Shown here: in pieces, positions 1-7,694 of the stretch | How the letters are laid out: each line of letters begins with the position of its first letter | How positions within the stretch are numbered: the first letter of the stretch is position 1 | Assembly (NCBI RefSeq): GCF_019429485.1 | Contig: NZ_JAHXZN010000003.1 | Location: 186,001 to 250,000 of the forward strand | DNA from: Sphingomonas citri | GTDB lineage: Bacteria; Pseudomonadota; Alphaproteobacteria; Sphingomonadales; Sphingomonadaceae | DNA length: 64,000 bases | Direction: 5' to 3' | Notes under the pieces: generated by a model | What the model was told of the DNA's origin: nothing | The model's database searches: none | The model's input: the letters and a program-made list of their open reading frames with translations, nothing else | Program-made: the position numbers and the translations under genes

Positions 1-535
1 GCCCCAGCATCAATCCAACCCCCAACGCGAGCAGCAGCCCCGGCGCGAGCGCCAGCAGCAGCGAGCGCCATACCAGCCGCAGCGCCTCCTCGGCGTCGTC
101 TAGATCGACCCCGGTGAGCAGCCGTGTGCCGTCGGGCATCGCACATACCGTCAGCCGCGCGACGTCGCTGGTCCGCCCGGGCAGCTCGGTCGGCGCGACC
201 GCGGCGACGATCGAGCGCCCGACGCCGCTCGCCGCCGGTAGCCGCGCGACGTTGCCCGCGATCAGCCGGCCGCGCGCGTCGAACAGCGCGAGGAACTGCT
301 CGCGGTGGATGTCGCGGCTGAGCCGCTCGCGCAGTTCCTCGGGCCGTTCCTCGGCCGGAGTCAGCGCGAAGAAGGTGCAGTCGTCGGCGAGCCCGTGCTC
401 GATCGCGCGGCGGTGATTGTCGTTCGCGAAGCCCCAGAAGATCGCGGTGAGGACGAGCGACTGGAAGACCAGCATCGCCGCCAGCGCTCCGCCCCAGCGC
501 CAGCCGGTGCGCGCGACCGGATCAGCCCGGAACAT
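1..535 (-). CDS. Sensor histidine kinase, N-terminal part (cut by window edge)
   Basis: This is the N-terminal 178 or so residues of a membrane sensor whose remainder lies left of the window. The visible part has a short cytoplasmic tail, a first membrane helix (about residues 14-33), an extracytoplasmic domain of about 120 residues, and the beginning of a second helix (LLLALAPGLLLALGVG). No kinase domain is visible, so the kinase call rests on context: it overlaps the 3' end of an OmpR-type regulator gene by 14 nt and is surely co-transcribed with it. An ATG at 544 is also possible; 535 was chosen because the AAGG upstream is better spaced. The divergent metal-efflux genes suggest that metal or envelope stress is sensed. 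Confidence 0.75.
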   Translation of the reverse strand, partial: MFRADPVARTGWRWGGALAAMLVFQSLVLTAIFWGFANDNHRRAIEHGLADDCTFFALTPAEERPEELRERLSRDIHREQFLALFDARGRLIAGNVARLPAASGVGRSIVAAVAPTELPGRTSDVARLTVCAMPDGTRLLTGVDLDDAEEALRLVWRSLLLALAPGLLLALGVGLMLG

Positions 536-1205
536 CGAATACATAACCTTGCCCGCGCACGTTCCGGATGAGCGCGGGCTCGCCCTCGCCGTCGACCTTG
601 CGGCGCAGCCGGCCCATATGGACGTCGACGACGTTGCTGTTGGGCTCGAACGTATAGCCCCATACGTCCTGCAGCAGCATCGAGCGCGTCACGATCCTCC
701 CCGGTCGCCGCGCCAGATAGTCGAGCAGCTTGAGCTCGCGCGGCAGCAGCCCCAGGAGTCGTCCGGCGCGCGTGGCGGTGCCGCCGAGCAGGTCGAGGTC
801 GAGCGGACCGACGATCAGCCGCGTCGCGCGCCCTTCCTCGGGGCGGCGCAGCAGCGCCTCCAGCCGCGCCGCCAGCTCGACCAGCGCGAACGGCTTGGGC
901 AGGTAGTCGTCCCCGCCCGCGCGCAGACCGCGCACCCGGTCGTCGAGGCTGCCCAGCGCGCTCAGCACCAGCGCGGGCGTGCGGCGTCCCTCGGCGCGCA
1001 GAGCGGCGATCAGGTCCAGCCCGTCGCCGTCCGGGAGCTGCCGGTCGACGATCATCGCATCGATCGCGCTCTCGCGCATCGCCTCGGCCGCGCCAGCCAG
1101 CGTGGTGCGGTGGAGTGCCTCATGGCCGGCGGCGGCGAGTTCCAGCAGGATCTCGGTCGCCGTGCCGGCGTCGTCCTCGAGGAGCAGGATCCGCGTCACG
1201 CGCAT
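522..1205 (-). CDS. OmpR-family response regulator
   Basis: A 227-residue two-domain response regulator. The receiver has the acidic pair D11/D12 region, phosphoacceptor D54 in the MIVDRQLPDG stretch and K104 in YLPKPF. The C-terminal winged helix (about 130-225) ends with the family's RGxGYxF signature (RGQGYVF). It probably binds DNA as a phosphorylated dimer. It is divergent from the CzcC/CzcA-like operon and overlaps the sensor gene downstream, the usual layout of CzcRS/CopRS/QseBC-type systems. I infer that it controls the efflux operon from the 125-nt shared intergenic region, where CTGAA-type repeats are seen at 1237-1260. The exact subfamily cannot be fixed from sequence alone. Confidence 0.9.
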   Translation of the reverse strand: MRVTRILLLEDDAGTATEILLELAAAGHEALHRTTLAGAAEAMRESAIDAMIVDRQLPDGDGLDLIAALRAEGRRTPALVLSALGSLDDRVRGLRAGGDDYLPKPFALVELAARLEALLRRPEEGRATRLIVGPLDLDLLGGTATRAGRLLGLLPRELKLLDYLARRPGRIVTRSMLLQDVWGYTFEPNSNVVDVHMGRLRRKVDGEGEPALIRNVRGQGYVFDVPG

Positions 1206-1236
1206 GGATGTGCGTCCGACCGGCGCCGTGAATCAA

Positions 1237-1260
1237 CTGAATAGCAGTTCAGATTCTGAA
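1237..1260. promoter_or_regulatory. Candidate response-regulator operator (CTGAA repeats)
   Basis: Between the divergent regulator and efflux genes lies CTGAA-N6-TTCAG-N3-CTGAA. It combines an inverted and a direct repeat of one pentamer, at a spacing plausible for an OmpR-family dimer. The stretch is AT-richer than its surroundings. No clear -35/-10 pair was identified. The assignment is inference from position and repetition only. Confidence 0.35.
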
Positions 1261-1330
1261 CCGGGATTTAGTCGACGGTACCCCCACCGCGCCGCTAGCA
1301 GGGAGCGGGGCGAAGGAACGGAGGTGATCG

Positions 1331-2611
1331 ATGCGCCGTATCGCGCTCGCAATGCTGGGTTGCCTCTCCCTGCCCGCGCTGGCGTCGGCCTCGCCGGCGA
1401 TGGCGCAGACGGTCGCCGCACCGGCCGTCTCGCTCGACGCGCTCGCGCGCGATGTCGTCGCCAACAATCCCGAGCGGCAATATTACGAGCGCCAGATCGC
1501 CACCGCGCGGGTCGAGCAGCAGGCGGCGAGCCGCTGGGCCAATCCCGAGGCGGTGGTCGAGTTCGGCCAGCGCCGCGCGCAGGACGTGACCAGCGGCGCG
1601 CTCACCGGCGAGGGCGTGACCTACGCGGTCTCGGTGGTGCAGCCGATCGAGTTCGGCGGCCGCATCGCGCTGCGCCGCGCCATCGCCGAGCGTCAGCTGG
1701 GGCTCGCCGAGCTGGGCTTGCGCCAGTTCGACGCGACGCTGACGGCGCGCGCGCGCTCGCTCGGCTACGGCCTGTTCGCCGCCGACGAGAAAGCCGCCGC
1801 GGCGCGCACCGTGGCGACGCGGATGCGCACGCTGGCGCGCGTGATCGTGTCGCGCGATCCGGCCGGCCCCTCCCCCGTGCTCGAGGCGACCGCGCTGGAA
1901 GCCGGCGCGGTGAGTGCCGAGCGCACCGCCGCCGCGGCCGACGCCGACGCCAACTCGATCCTGTACGAGCTCAACCAGCTGCGCGCCCAGCCCTTCGCGG
2001 CGCGGCTGCGCGTGGTGCGCCCCGACATGGGCCTGCCCGCGCTGCCCGCCGGTCCGACGCTGGCCGCCGCGGCGGGCGAGAACAATTTCGAGCTGCGCGC
2101 GTTCCGCGCCCAGCTCGAGCAGCAGGGGCTGCGAGTCGATCTCGCGCGCAAGGCGCGGGTGCCGGTGGTCAGTGTCGGCCCCTATTACGACCGCGCGCGC
2201 TCCGACATCCGCGAGACCAACTACGGCGTGCGGCTGTCGACCTCGATCCCGCTGTGGAACCGGCAGGCGGGCGAGGTCGCCGCCGAGCAGGGACGGCAGG
2301 CGCAGGCCAACGCCACGCTGGTCAGCGCCGAGCGCCGCGTCGCGCGCGAGGTGTTCGATCAGTCGGCGCAATATGAGGCCAAGCGCGCGGCGCTGGCGCG
2401 CTGGGATGACGAGGCGCCGCGCCGCTTCGCCGCCGCGGCCGCCGACGCGGACCGCAACTATCGCCTCGGCGCGATCCCGCTGGCCACCTACACGCAGATG
2501 CAGCAGGCCTATGTCGACGCTACCACCGCGGTGCTCGATACGCGGCGCGAGGCGATCGAGGCGTTGCTCCAGCTGCGCGCGCTGAACGGCGGCGACGCGC
2601 TGCCGCGATGA
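1331..2611 (+). CDS. Outer-membrane efflux protein, CzcC/TolC-like
   Basis: A 426-residue outer-membrane factor with a signal peptide (MRRIALAMLGCLSLPALASA, cleavage near the AMA-Q site) and the two long coiled-coil-rich halves of the TolC family. An N-terminal ANNPE-type motif and tandem Q/A-rich helices are visible. It would form the outer-membrane channel of a tripartite heavy-metal pump. The start is supported by a GGAGGTGAT-like Shine-Dalgarno sequence just upstream. Its stop codon overlaps the start of the pump gene (ATGA at 2608), showing translational coupling. In most czc/cus operons a periplasmic adaptor gene sits between these two, and it is absent here. Confidence 0.9.
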   Translation: MRRIALAMLGCLSLPALASASPAMAQTVAAPAVSLDALARDVVANNPERQYYERQIATARVEQQAASRWANPEAVVEFGQRRAQDVTSGALTGEGVTYAVSVVQPIEFGGRIALRRAIAERQLGLAELGLRQFDATLTARARSLGYGLFAADEKAAAARTVATRMRTLARVIVSRDPAGPSPVLEATALEAGAVSAERTAAAADADANSILYELNQLRAQPFAARLRVVRPDMGLPALPAGPTLAAAAGENNFELRAFRAQLEQQGLRVDLARKARVPVVSVGPYYDRARSDIRETNYGVRLSTSIPLWNRQAGEVAAEQGRQAQANATLVSAERRVAREVFDQSAQYEAKRAALARWDDEAPRRFAAAAADADRNYRLGAIPLATYTQMQQAYVDATTAVLDTRREAIEALLQLRALNGGDALPR

Positions 2612-5600
2612 GCCGGCTGCTCCGCTGGGTGACCCATCACCGCCTCGCGGTCGCGCTGATCGGCGCGATCGTCGCAGCGCTGGGGCTGTGGTCGTTCGCC
2701 AGCCTGCAGATCGATGCCATCCCCGACATCACCGGTGTGCAGGTGCAGATCAACACCCAGGTGCCCGCGCTCGCGCCCGAGGAGATCGAGCGGCTGGTGA
2801 CGCTGCCGCTCGAGCGCGCGATGGGTGGCCAGCCGGGCCTGGACCAAAGCCGTTCGCTGACCAAGACCGGGCTGAGCCAGGTCACGCTGCTGTACAAGGA
2901 CGGCACCGACCAGCTGCGCGCGCGGCAGCTCGTCACCGAGCGGCTCGCCGCGGTGCGCGACCAGCTGCCCGCGGGCAGCACGCCCCAGCTCGCGCCGATC
3001 ACCACCGGGCTGGGCGAGATCTATTACTACACGCTGGAGTGGCGCCGGCCGCCCGCCGGCATGTCGCCGCAGCAGCAGCTGATGGCGCTGTACGAGGCGC
3101 AGGAATATACCGTCCGCCCGATGCTGCGCTCGGTCGCGGGCGTCGCCGACGTCAACTCGAACGGCGGCCTCGAGCTACAGTTCGTGGTCGAGCCCGACCC
3201 GCGCCGGCTGACGCTGCACGGCGTCACCGCCGCCGAGCTCGCCGAGGCGGTCGGGCGCAACGTCGAGAATGCAGGCGGCGGCGTGGTCAGCCGCGGCACC
3301 GAGCGCTTCACCGTCCGCACCGATGCGCGTGTGATGGACGCCACGCAGATCGGCTCTATACCGGTCAAGTTCGCGGGCGGCGTGCTGCCGCTGCAGGTGC
3401 GCGATCTCGCCGACGTGGTGATCGGCGCCGCGCCGCGGCAGGGCGCGGCGACGCAGAACGGGCGCGAGACCGTGCTCGGCACGGTGATGATGCTGGTGGG
3501 GCAGAACAGCCGCCAGGTCGCGCTGCGGGTCGAGGACGCGCTGCCCAGCATTCGCGCCGCGCTGCCGGGAGGCATGGTGATCGACCGCCAGTACAGCCGC
3601 GCCGACCTGGTCAACCGCACCATCCACACCGTCGAGCGCAATCTCGGCGAGGGCGCGCTGCTGGTCGCCCTCGTGCTGCTGGTGGTGATGGGCAACTGGC
3701 GCGCGGCGCTGATCGTGGCGCTGGTGATCCCGCTCGCCTTCCTGGTCACGGTCAGCGGGATGCACGCCGTCGGCCTGTCGGGCAATCTGATGAGCCTCGG
3801 CGCGCTCGACTTCGGCCTGATCGTCGACGGCGCCATCGTCGTCGTCGAGAACAGCCTGCGCCTGCTCGCCGCGCGCCGCCGCGACAAGGGCGAGGACCTC
3901 ACCGCGGAGGAGCGCCGCGAGACGGTGGCGCGCGCGGCCCGGATGGTGGCGCGGCCGACCAGCTTCGGCATCGCGATCATCGCCCTGGTCTATGTGCCCG
4001 TGCTCAGCCTCGGCGGGGTCGAGGGCAAGCTCTTCCAGCCGATGGCACAGGCGGTGATGCTGGCGATCGTCGCCGGTCTCGCCTGGACCTTCACCATCGT
4101 GCCGGCGCTGTCGGCGTGGCTGCTGCGTGCGCCGTCCCGCGACCACGGCGACGGGAGCGCCACTGGGGGGGTGATCGGCTATGCCCAGCGCGGCTATGCC
4201 CCGTTGCTCGAGCGCGCGCTGGCGCATCCGCTGCTGCTGGTGCTCGCGGCGCTGGCGCTGCTCGGCGGCACCGCGCTGGCGTTCCGCTCGCTCGGCTCGC
4301 AGTTCACGCCCCAGCTCGACGAGGGCGCGATCACCGCGATGGTGTACCGCCCGGTCGGCCTCTCGCTGGAGCAGAGCCTCGCGATCGAGCAGCGCACCGA
4401 GCGGGCGATCCGTCGCGCCTTCCCGCAGGTGACCCACACCTTCTCGCGTATCGGCACCAGCGAGGTGGCGACCGACCCGATGCCGCCCAACGAGAACGAC
4501 CTCTACGTCTTCTACGCGCCCGAGAAGGACTGGCCGCGGGGTGATGGCAAGCCGCGCACCAAGCAGGAGCTGATCGCGGGGATCGAGCGCGTCGCGCGGC
4601 GCGTCTACGCCGGCCAGAACTTCGAGTTCGCGCAGCCGATCGAGATGCGATTCAACGAGATGCTCGAGGGCGTCCGCGCCGACGTCTCGGTCAAATTCTA
4701 CGGCGACGACTATGACGTGCTCGAGCGCGCCGCCGCCCGCGCCAAGGTCATTCTGGAGCGGCTACCAGGCACCGAGGGGGTGGAGTTCGAGACCGCGGGC
4801 CGGCCGAAGACGATCGTGGTCGAGCTCGACCGTGCCGCGCTGCTGCGGCTCGGGCTCGGCACGCAGGAAGTCAACCGCGCGATCACCGACGCGATCGCGG
4901 GCACCGAGGTCGGCTTCATCCCGCACGACGCGGCGCGCCACGCGATCGTCATCCGCATGAGCGAGGCGCTGCGCGCCGACCCGGCGGCGATCCTGTCCTT
5001 GCCGCTGCGCGTCGGCGACTATGGCCTTGTGCCGCTCTCGCGCGTGGCGAGCCTGCGCCAGACGCGCATGGTCGAGCCGATCCTGCACGACGACGGCAAT
5101 CGCCGCGCTGCGCTGATGGTCAACCTCTCCACCACCGACCTTGAGGGCTATGTCACCCGGGCGCGCGCCGCGATCGACGGCAAGGTGGGGCTGCCGCCCG
5201 ACTATCGGGTCGAGTTCGGCGGCCAATATCACCAGCTCGAGGCGGCGCGGCGCCGGCTCGCGATCGTGGTGCCCGCCGCGCTCGTGCTGATCTTCGCCCT
5301 GGTCTACGCCGCGCTCGGCAGCGTGCGCGAGGCGGCGATCGTGTACACCGGCATCCCCTTCGCGGTGACCGGCGGGGTGCTGGCGCTGTGGCTTCGCGGC
5401 ATGCCTTTCTCGATCACCGCCGCGATCGGCTTCATCGCGCTATCGGGCATCGCGATGCTCAATGGCCTGGTGCTGATCGACCATATCAACTCGCTGCGCG
5501 ACGGCCGCGAGGGCGAGCCGCTCGACGTCGAGGAAGCGGTGCGGCGCGGCGCGCGCGACCGGCTGCGCCCGGTCCTCTCCACCGCGCTGGTCGCCTCGAT

Positions 5601-5778
5601 CGGCTTCGTGCCGATGGCGATCGCGACCGGCGCGGGCGCCGAGGTGCAGCGGCCGCTCGCGACCGTGGTGATCGGCGGCATCCTCACCTCGACGATCCTG
5701 ACATTACTCCTTCTCCCGAGCCTGTATGGCTGGGTCGAGCGCCGCCGCGCGGACCGGGTCGAGAAGGTGAGCGGATGA
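2608..5778 (+). CDS. CzcA-type heavy-metal RND efflux pump
   Basis: A 1056-residue inner-membrane proton/metal antiporter of the HME-RND family. The fourth transmembrane segment carries DFGLIVDGAIVVVEN with D401, D407 and E414, matching the proton-relay residues D402/D408/E415 described for CzcA of Cupriavidus. The N-terminus (IDAIPDITGVQVQINT) is typical of the family. The DFG...DGA...VEN form points to divalent cations (Zn/Co/Cd or Ni) rather than Cu/Ag, which is inference. It is full length, with two periplasmic porter regions and 12 expected helices. It overlaps the outer-membrane gene upstream by 4 nt and the small ORF downstream by ATGA. No periplasmic adaptor is encoded beside it. Confidence 0.95.
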   Translation: MSRLLRWVTHHRLAVALIGAIVAALGLWSFASLQIDAIPDITGVQVQINTQVPALAPEEIERLVTLPLERAMGGQPGLDQSRSLTKTGLSQVTLLYKDGTDQLRARQLVTERLAAVRDQLPAGSTPQLAPITTGLGEIYYYTLEWRRPPAGMSPQQQLMALYEAQEYTVRPMLRSVAGVADVNSNGGLELQFVVEPDPRRLTLHGVTAAELAEAVGRNVENAGGGVVSRGTERFTVRTDARVMDATQIGSIPVKFAGGVLPLQVRDLADVVIGAAPRQGAATQNGRETVLGTVMMLVGQNSRQVALRVEDALPSIRAALPGGMVIDRQYSRADLVNRTIHTVERNLGEGALLVALVLLVVMGNWRAALIVALVIPLAFLVTVSGMHAVGLSGNLMSLGALDFGLIVDGAIVVVENSLRLLAARRRDKGEDLTAEERRETVARAARMVARPTSFGIAIIALVYVPVLSLGGVEGKLFQPMAQAVMLAIVAGLAWTFTIVPALSAWLLRAPSRDHGDGSATGGVIGYAQRGYAPLLERALAHPLLLVLAALALLGGTALAFRSLGSQFTPQLDEGAITAMVYRPVGLSLEQSLAIEQRTERAIRRAFPQVTHTFSRIGTSEVATDPMPPNENDLYVFYAPEKDWPRGDGKPRTKQELIAGIERVARRVYAGQNFEFAQPIEMRFNEMLEGVRADVSVKFYGDDYDVLERAAARAKVILERLPGTEGVEFETAGRPKTIVVELDRAALLRLGLGTQEVNRAITDAIAGTEVGFIPHDAARHAIVIRMSEALRADPAAILSLPLRVGDYGLVPLSRVASLRQTRMVEPILHDDGNRRAALMVNLSTTDLEGYVTRARAAIDGKVGLPPDYRVEFGGQYHQLEAARRRLAIVVPAALVLIFALVYAALGSVREAAIVYTGIPFAVTGGVLALWLRGMPFSITAAIGFIALSGIAMLNGLVLIDHINSLRDGREGEPLDVEEAVRRGARDRLRPVLSTALVASIGFVPMAIATGAGAEVQRPLATVVIGGILTSTILTLLLLPSLYGWVERRRADRVEKVSG

Positions 5779-5966
5779 GGAGGAATCTGAAGGATTTCAT
5801 GGGGCGCGACGCCGGCGGAACGGCTGAGATCTACGCTGTCGATCGATTCGACACCGTTCGGAGCGCTTTGGAAAACATCCTGGCCGAGATCGACGTACGC
5901 GCGCCAGGCGCTTGCGCCGAAAATGCGCCGAAGTCGTCCTATCCGGCCCTCAAGCTGAGAGCTTGA
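5775..5966 (+). CDS. Small ORF coupled to the efflux pump gene
   Basis: A 63-codon ORF beginning at an ATG overlapping the pump stop codon (ATGA), the arrangement usual for translationally coupled genes. The product begins MRRNLKDFMGRD and ends YPALKLRA; it is hydrophilic with no membrane helix and one Cys. I recognise no family. Base composition is less GC-rich than the flanking genes, and the last 29 nt lie inside a hairpin (5938-5980). It could be an accessory or regulatory peptide of the pump, or a non-functional readthrough frame. The overlap and the lack of rival ORFs favour translation, but only weakly. Confidence 0.4.
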   Translation: MRRNLKDFMGRDAGGTAEIYAVDRFDTVRSALENILAEIDVRAPGACAENAPKSSYPALKLRA

Positions 5967-5980
5967 AATGACCGGATAGG
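5938..5980. terminator. Two-tier inverted repeat at end of efflux operon
   Basis: CCTATCCGG (5938-5946) pairs with CCGGATAGG (5972-5980), and inside it TCAAGCT (5950-5956) pairs with AGCTTGA (5960-5966) around a GAG loop. No T-run follows on either strand, so a classical intrinsic terminator is not shown. It may act as a weak bidirectional terminator or 3'-end stabiliser between the efflux operon and the convergent tRNA gene. Confidence 0.5.
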
Positions 5981-5991
5981 AACAACTTACG

Positions 5992-6066
5992 TGGTGGGCG
6001 TGGCAAGGATTGAACTTGCGACCCCTGCGATGTCAACACAGTGCTCTACCACTGAGCTACACGCCC
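5992..6066 (-). tRNA. tRNA-Val (GAC)
   Basis: Read on the minus strand the 75 nt fold as a complete cloverleaf. The acceptor GGGCGTG pairs with CACGCCC and the CCA end is encoded. The D-arm is GCTCAGTGGTAGAGC, the anticodon loop is TTGACAT with anticodon GAC (valine), and the T-loop TTCAATC sits between GCAAG and CTTGC. It reads GUC/GUU codons. No integrase or duplicated 3' end is seen beside it, so it shows no sign of use as an integration site. Confidence 0.97.
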
Positions 6067-6124
6067 GAGGGTGGCGCCTCTAACCGGCCTCGGCCGCGGG
6101 CGCAAGCGCCTTTTCGCGCGCGCC

Positions 6125-6505
6125 TCAGATCAGCTCGTTGGCGGCGTCGACGTCGAACAGCCGCTCGACCTCGAGGACGAGGTCGCGCAGGTGGAACGGC
6201 TTGGAAAGCACGCGTGCCTGCGGCATCGTGTTGCCCGCCTTCAGCGTCACCGCGGCAAAGCCGGTGATGAACATCACGCGCATGCCGGGGGCGAGCTCCT
6301 GCGCTTTCTGGGCGAGCTCGATCCCGTCCATCTCGGGCATGACGATGTCGGTGAGCAGCAGGTCGAACCGCTCCTCGGTGATCAGCGGCAGCGCCGCGGT
6401 GCCGCGGTCCACCGCGGTGACGGCATAGCCGGAGCGCTCCAGCGCGCGCGTGAGATACTCGCGCATCACCGAATCATCCTCGGCCAGAAGAATCCTGATC
6501 ATCAC
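6125..6505 (-). CDS. cpdR: CpdR-like single-domain response regulator
   Basis: A 126-residue stand-alone receiver domain with no output domain. The acidic pair is at residues 10-11, phosphoacceptor D53 lies in LLLTDIVMPEMDGIELA, and K102 lies in LSKPFHLRDLV. The stretches MFITGFAAV and SKPFHLRDL are characteristic of CpdR. In Caulobacter, unphosphorylated CpdR primes ClpXP for degradation of cell-cycle substrates, and CckA-ChpT controls its phosphorylation. An internal ATG at codon 2 is an equally good start. It is divergent from an N-formylglutamate amidohydrolase gene. Assignment is strong from the characteristic motifs; the function in this organism is inferred. Confidence 0.9.
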   Translation of the reverse strand: MMIRILLAEDDSVMREYLTRALERSGYAVTAVDRGTAALPLITEERFDLLLTDIVMPEMDGIELAQKAQELAPGMRVMFITGFAAVTLKAGNTMPQARVLSKPFHLRDLVLEVERLFDVDAANELI

Positions 6506-6657
6506 GTGTCCATGCTCCCGAGCCGATGCTTATGCCCGATCCGCATTGATTTTTCCACCAGCGGACATGGTGAACGAACGGCCTTGCCGTCCCATTAGGT
6601 CATAACGAGCGACGATGCGTTGCGGTGCCGCGGCGGGTTCCATAGGGTCACGCGCAG

Positions 6658-7500
6658 ATGACGCGCAGCTTCCGACTGATCGGCGATACGCCGCCCGCCT
6701 CGCCGGTGGTGCTGTCGGTGCCGCACGCCGGACGCGACTATCCCGCCGCGCTGCGCGATTCGCTGCGCGCGCCGCTGTCCTGCCTCGCCACGCTGGAGGA
6801 CCGGCTGGTCGACGCGCTCGCGCTCGCCGCGCGCCGTGACGAGACGCTGCTGGTACAGGATGCGCCGCGCGCCTGGATCGACCTCAACCGCGCCGAGCAC
6901 GAGCGCGATCCCCTGCTCGACGACGGTGCCCGCGGCGGTGCACCGCTCTCGGCCAAGGTGCGCGCGGGCATCGGGCTGGTGCCGCGGCGGACCGCGGCGG
7001 CGGGCGAGCTGTGGCGCTGCAAGCTCAGCGCGGGCGAGGTGGAGGCACGGATCGCGGCGGCGCACCGGCCCTATCACGCCGCCCTCGAGGACGCGCTGAT
7101 GCAGGCACGCGCGCGCTTCGGCTGCGCGGTGCTGCTCGACGTCCACTCGATGCCGCCGATCGCCGGCGGGCGGACGCGGCTGGTGATCGGCGACCGCTTC
7201 GGTCGCGCCGCCGGCGCGCGCTTCGTGGCGCGGGTGGAAGGGGCGGTCCGCACGGCGCGGCTGGGCTACACGCTCAATACGCCCTATGCGGGCGGCCATA
7301 TCCTCGAGCGCCACGCGCGGCCGCATCAGGGCGTGCACGCGATCCAGCTCGAGCTCGACCGTTCGCTCTATCTCGACCGCCGCCTCGAGTCGCTCGGCGG
7401 AGGAGCGCCAGCGATGGTGGCGCTGCTCCGCACCGTGATCGACTCGCTCGCCGACGAGGCGCTGGCCGCGACCGGCAGCACACCCCTCGCAGCCGAATAA
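6658..7500 (+). CDS. N-formylglutamate amidohydrolase family protein
   Basis: A 280-residue metal-dependent hydrolase of the N-formylglutamate amidohydrolase (HutG/FGase) family. Conserved motifs are LSVPHAGRDYP near residue 20, DLNRAEHERDP near 80 and LLDVHSMP near 160, supplying the putative metal-binding His and Asp residues. The family hydrolyses N-formyl-L-glutamate in one route of histidine breakdown. No hut genes are nearby, so the substrate here is uncertain. The gene is divergent from cpdR across 152 nt. The stop at 7498-7500 abuts the A-run that forms the U-tail of the sRNA terminator on the opposite strand, so the two transcripts converge tail to tail. Confidence 0.85.
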   Translation: MTRSFRLIGDTPPASPVVLSVPHAGRDYPAALRDSLRAPLSCLATLEDRLVDALALAARRDETLLVQDAPRAWIDLNRAEHERDPLLDDGARGGAPLSAKVRAGIGLVPRRTAAAGELWRCKLSAGEVEARIAAAHRPYHAALEDALMQARARFGCAVLLDVHSMPPIAGGRTRLVIGDRFGRAAGARFVARVEGAVRTARLGYTLNTPYAGGHILERHARPHQGVHAIQLELDRSLYLDRRLESLGGGAPAMVALLRTVIDSLADEALAATGSTPLAAE

Positions 7501-7529
7501 AAAAACCACCGCGTGCGAGCACGCGGTGG
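7499..7529 (-). terminator. Intrinsic terminator of the sRNA
   Basis: A perfect 10-bp stem, CCACCGCGTG with CACGCGGTGG (7506-7515 and 7520-7529) around a 4-nt loop, is followed on the minus strand by seven T residues (7505-7499). This is a textbook Rho-independent terminator acting leftward. Confidence 0.85.
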
Positions 7530-7602
7530 CCAAGGTTCAGGGAGGAGACACGCCAGAGGCGTGTCATACGGGCTCGCGAAAGGGGGGACACGAGCGCCGT
7601 AC
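7499..7602 (-). ncRNA. Probable SuhB/alpha-r14-like trans-acting sRNA
   Basis: On the minus strand a compact unit of about 104 nt is seen. A hairpin GACACGCC-TCT-GGCGTGTC (7547-7565) is followed by single-stranded TCCTCCCTGAACCTTGG and then a GC-rich intrinsic terminator with a seven-U tail. TCCTCCC is an anti-Shine-Dalgarno sequence, as in alphaproteobacterial sRNAs of the alpha-r14/SuhB group, which block ribosome binding with Hfq. A plausible promoter precedes it (7609-7636). It is not part of the cytochrome b561 gene, whose stop is 92 nt upstream. The structure is seen directly; the family name is from memory and the 5' end is estimated. Confidence 0.6.
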
Positions 7603-7608
7603 GCCATT

Positions 7609-7636
7609 AACTTAGGAAGACGGTTTTTGGTTGCAA
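7609..7636 (-). promoter_or_regulatory. Candidate housekeeping promoter of the sRNA
   Basis: On the minus strand, TTGCAA (-35, 7636-7631) and TAAGTT (-10, 7614-7609) are separated by 16 nt. Transcription would begin near 7602, giving an RNA of about 104 nt to the terminator. The hexamers deviate from consensus, and the match was made by eye. Confidence 0.45.
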
Positions 7637-7694
7637 CCCCTACGACGCGAAATGTCGTCTCGTTGCGATGAGCCGAGCCGATGCGGCCGCGGGT

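Noticed and set aside
5992..6066. tRNA-Val as an integration site of a mobile element
   Set aside because: No integrase, no duplicated 3' end and no composition break next to it.
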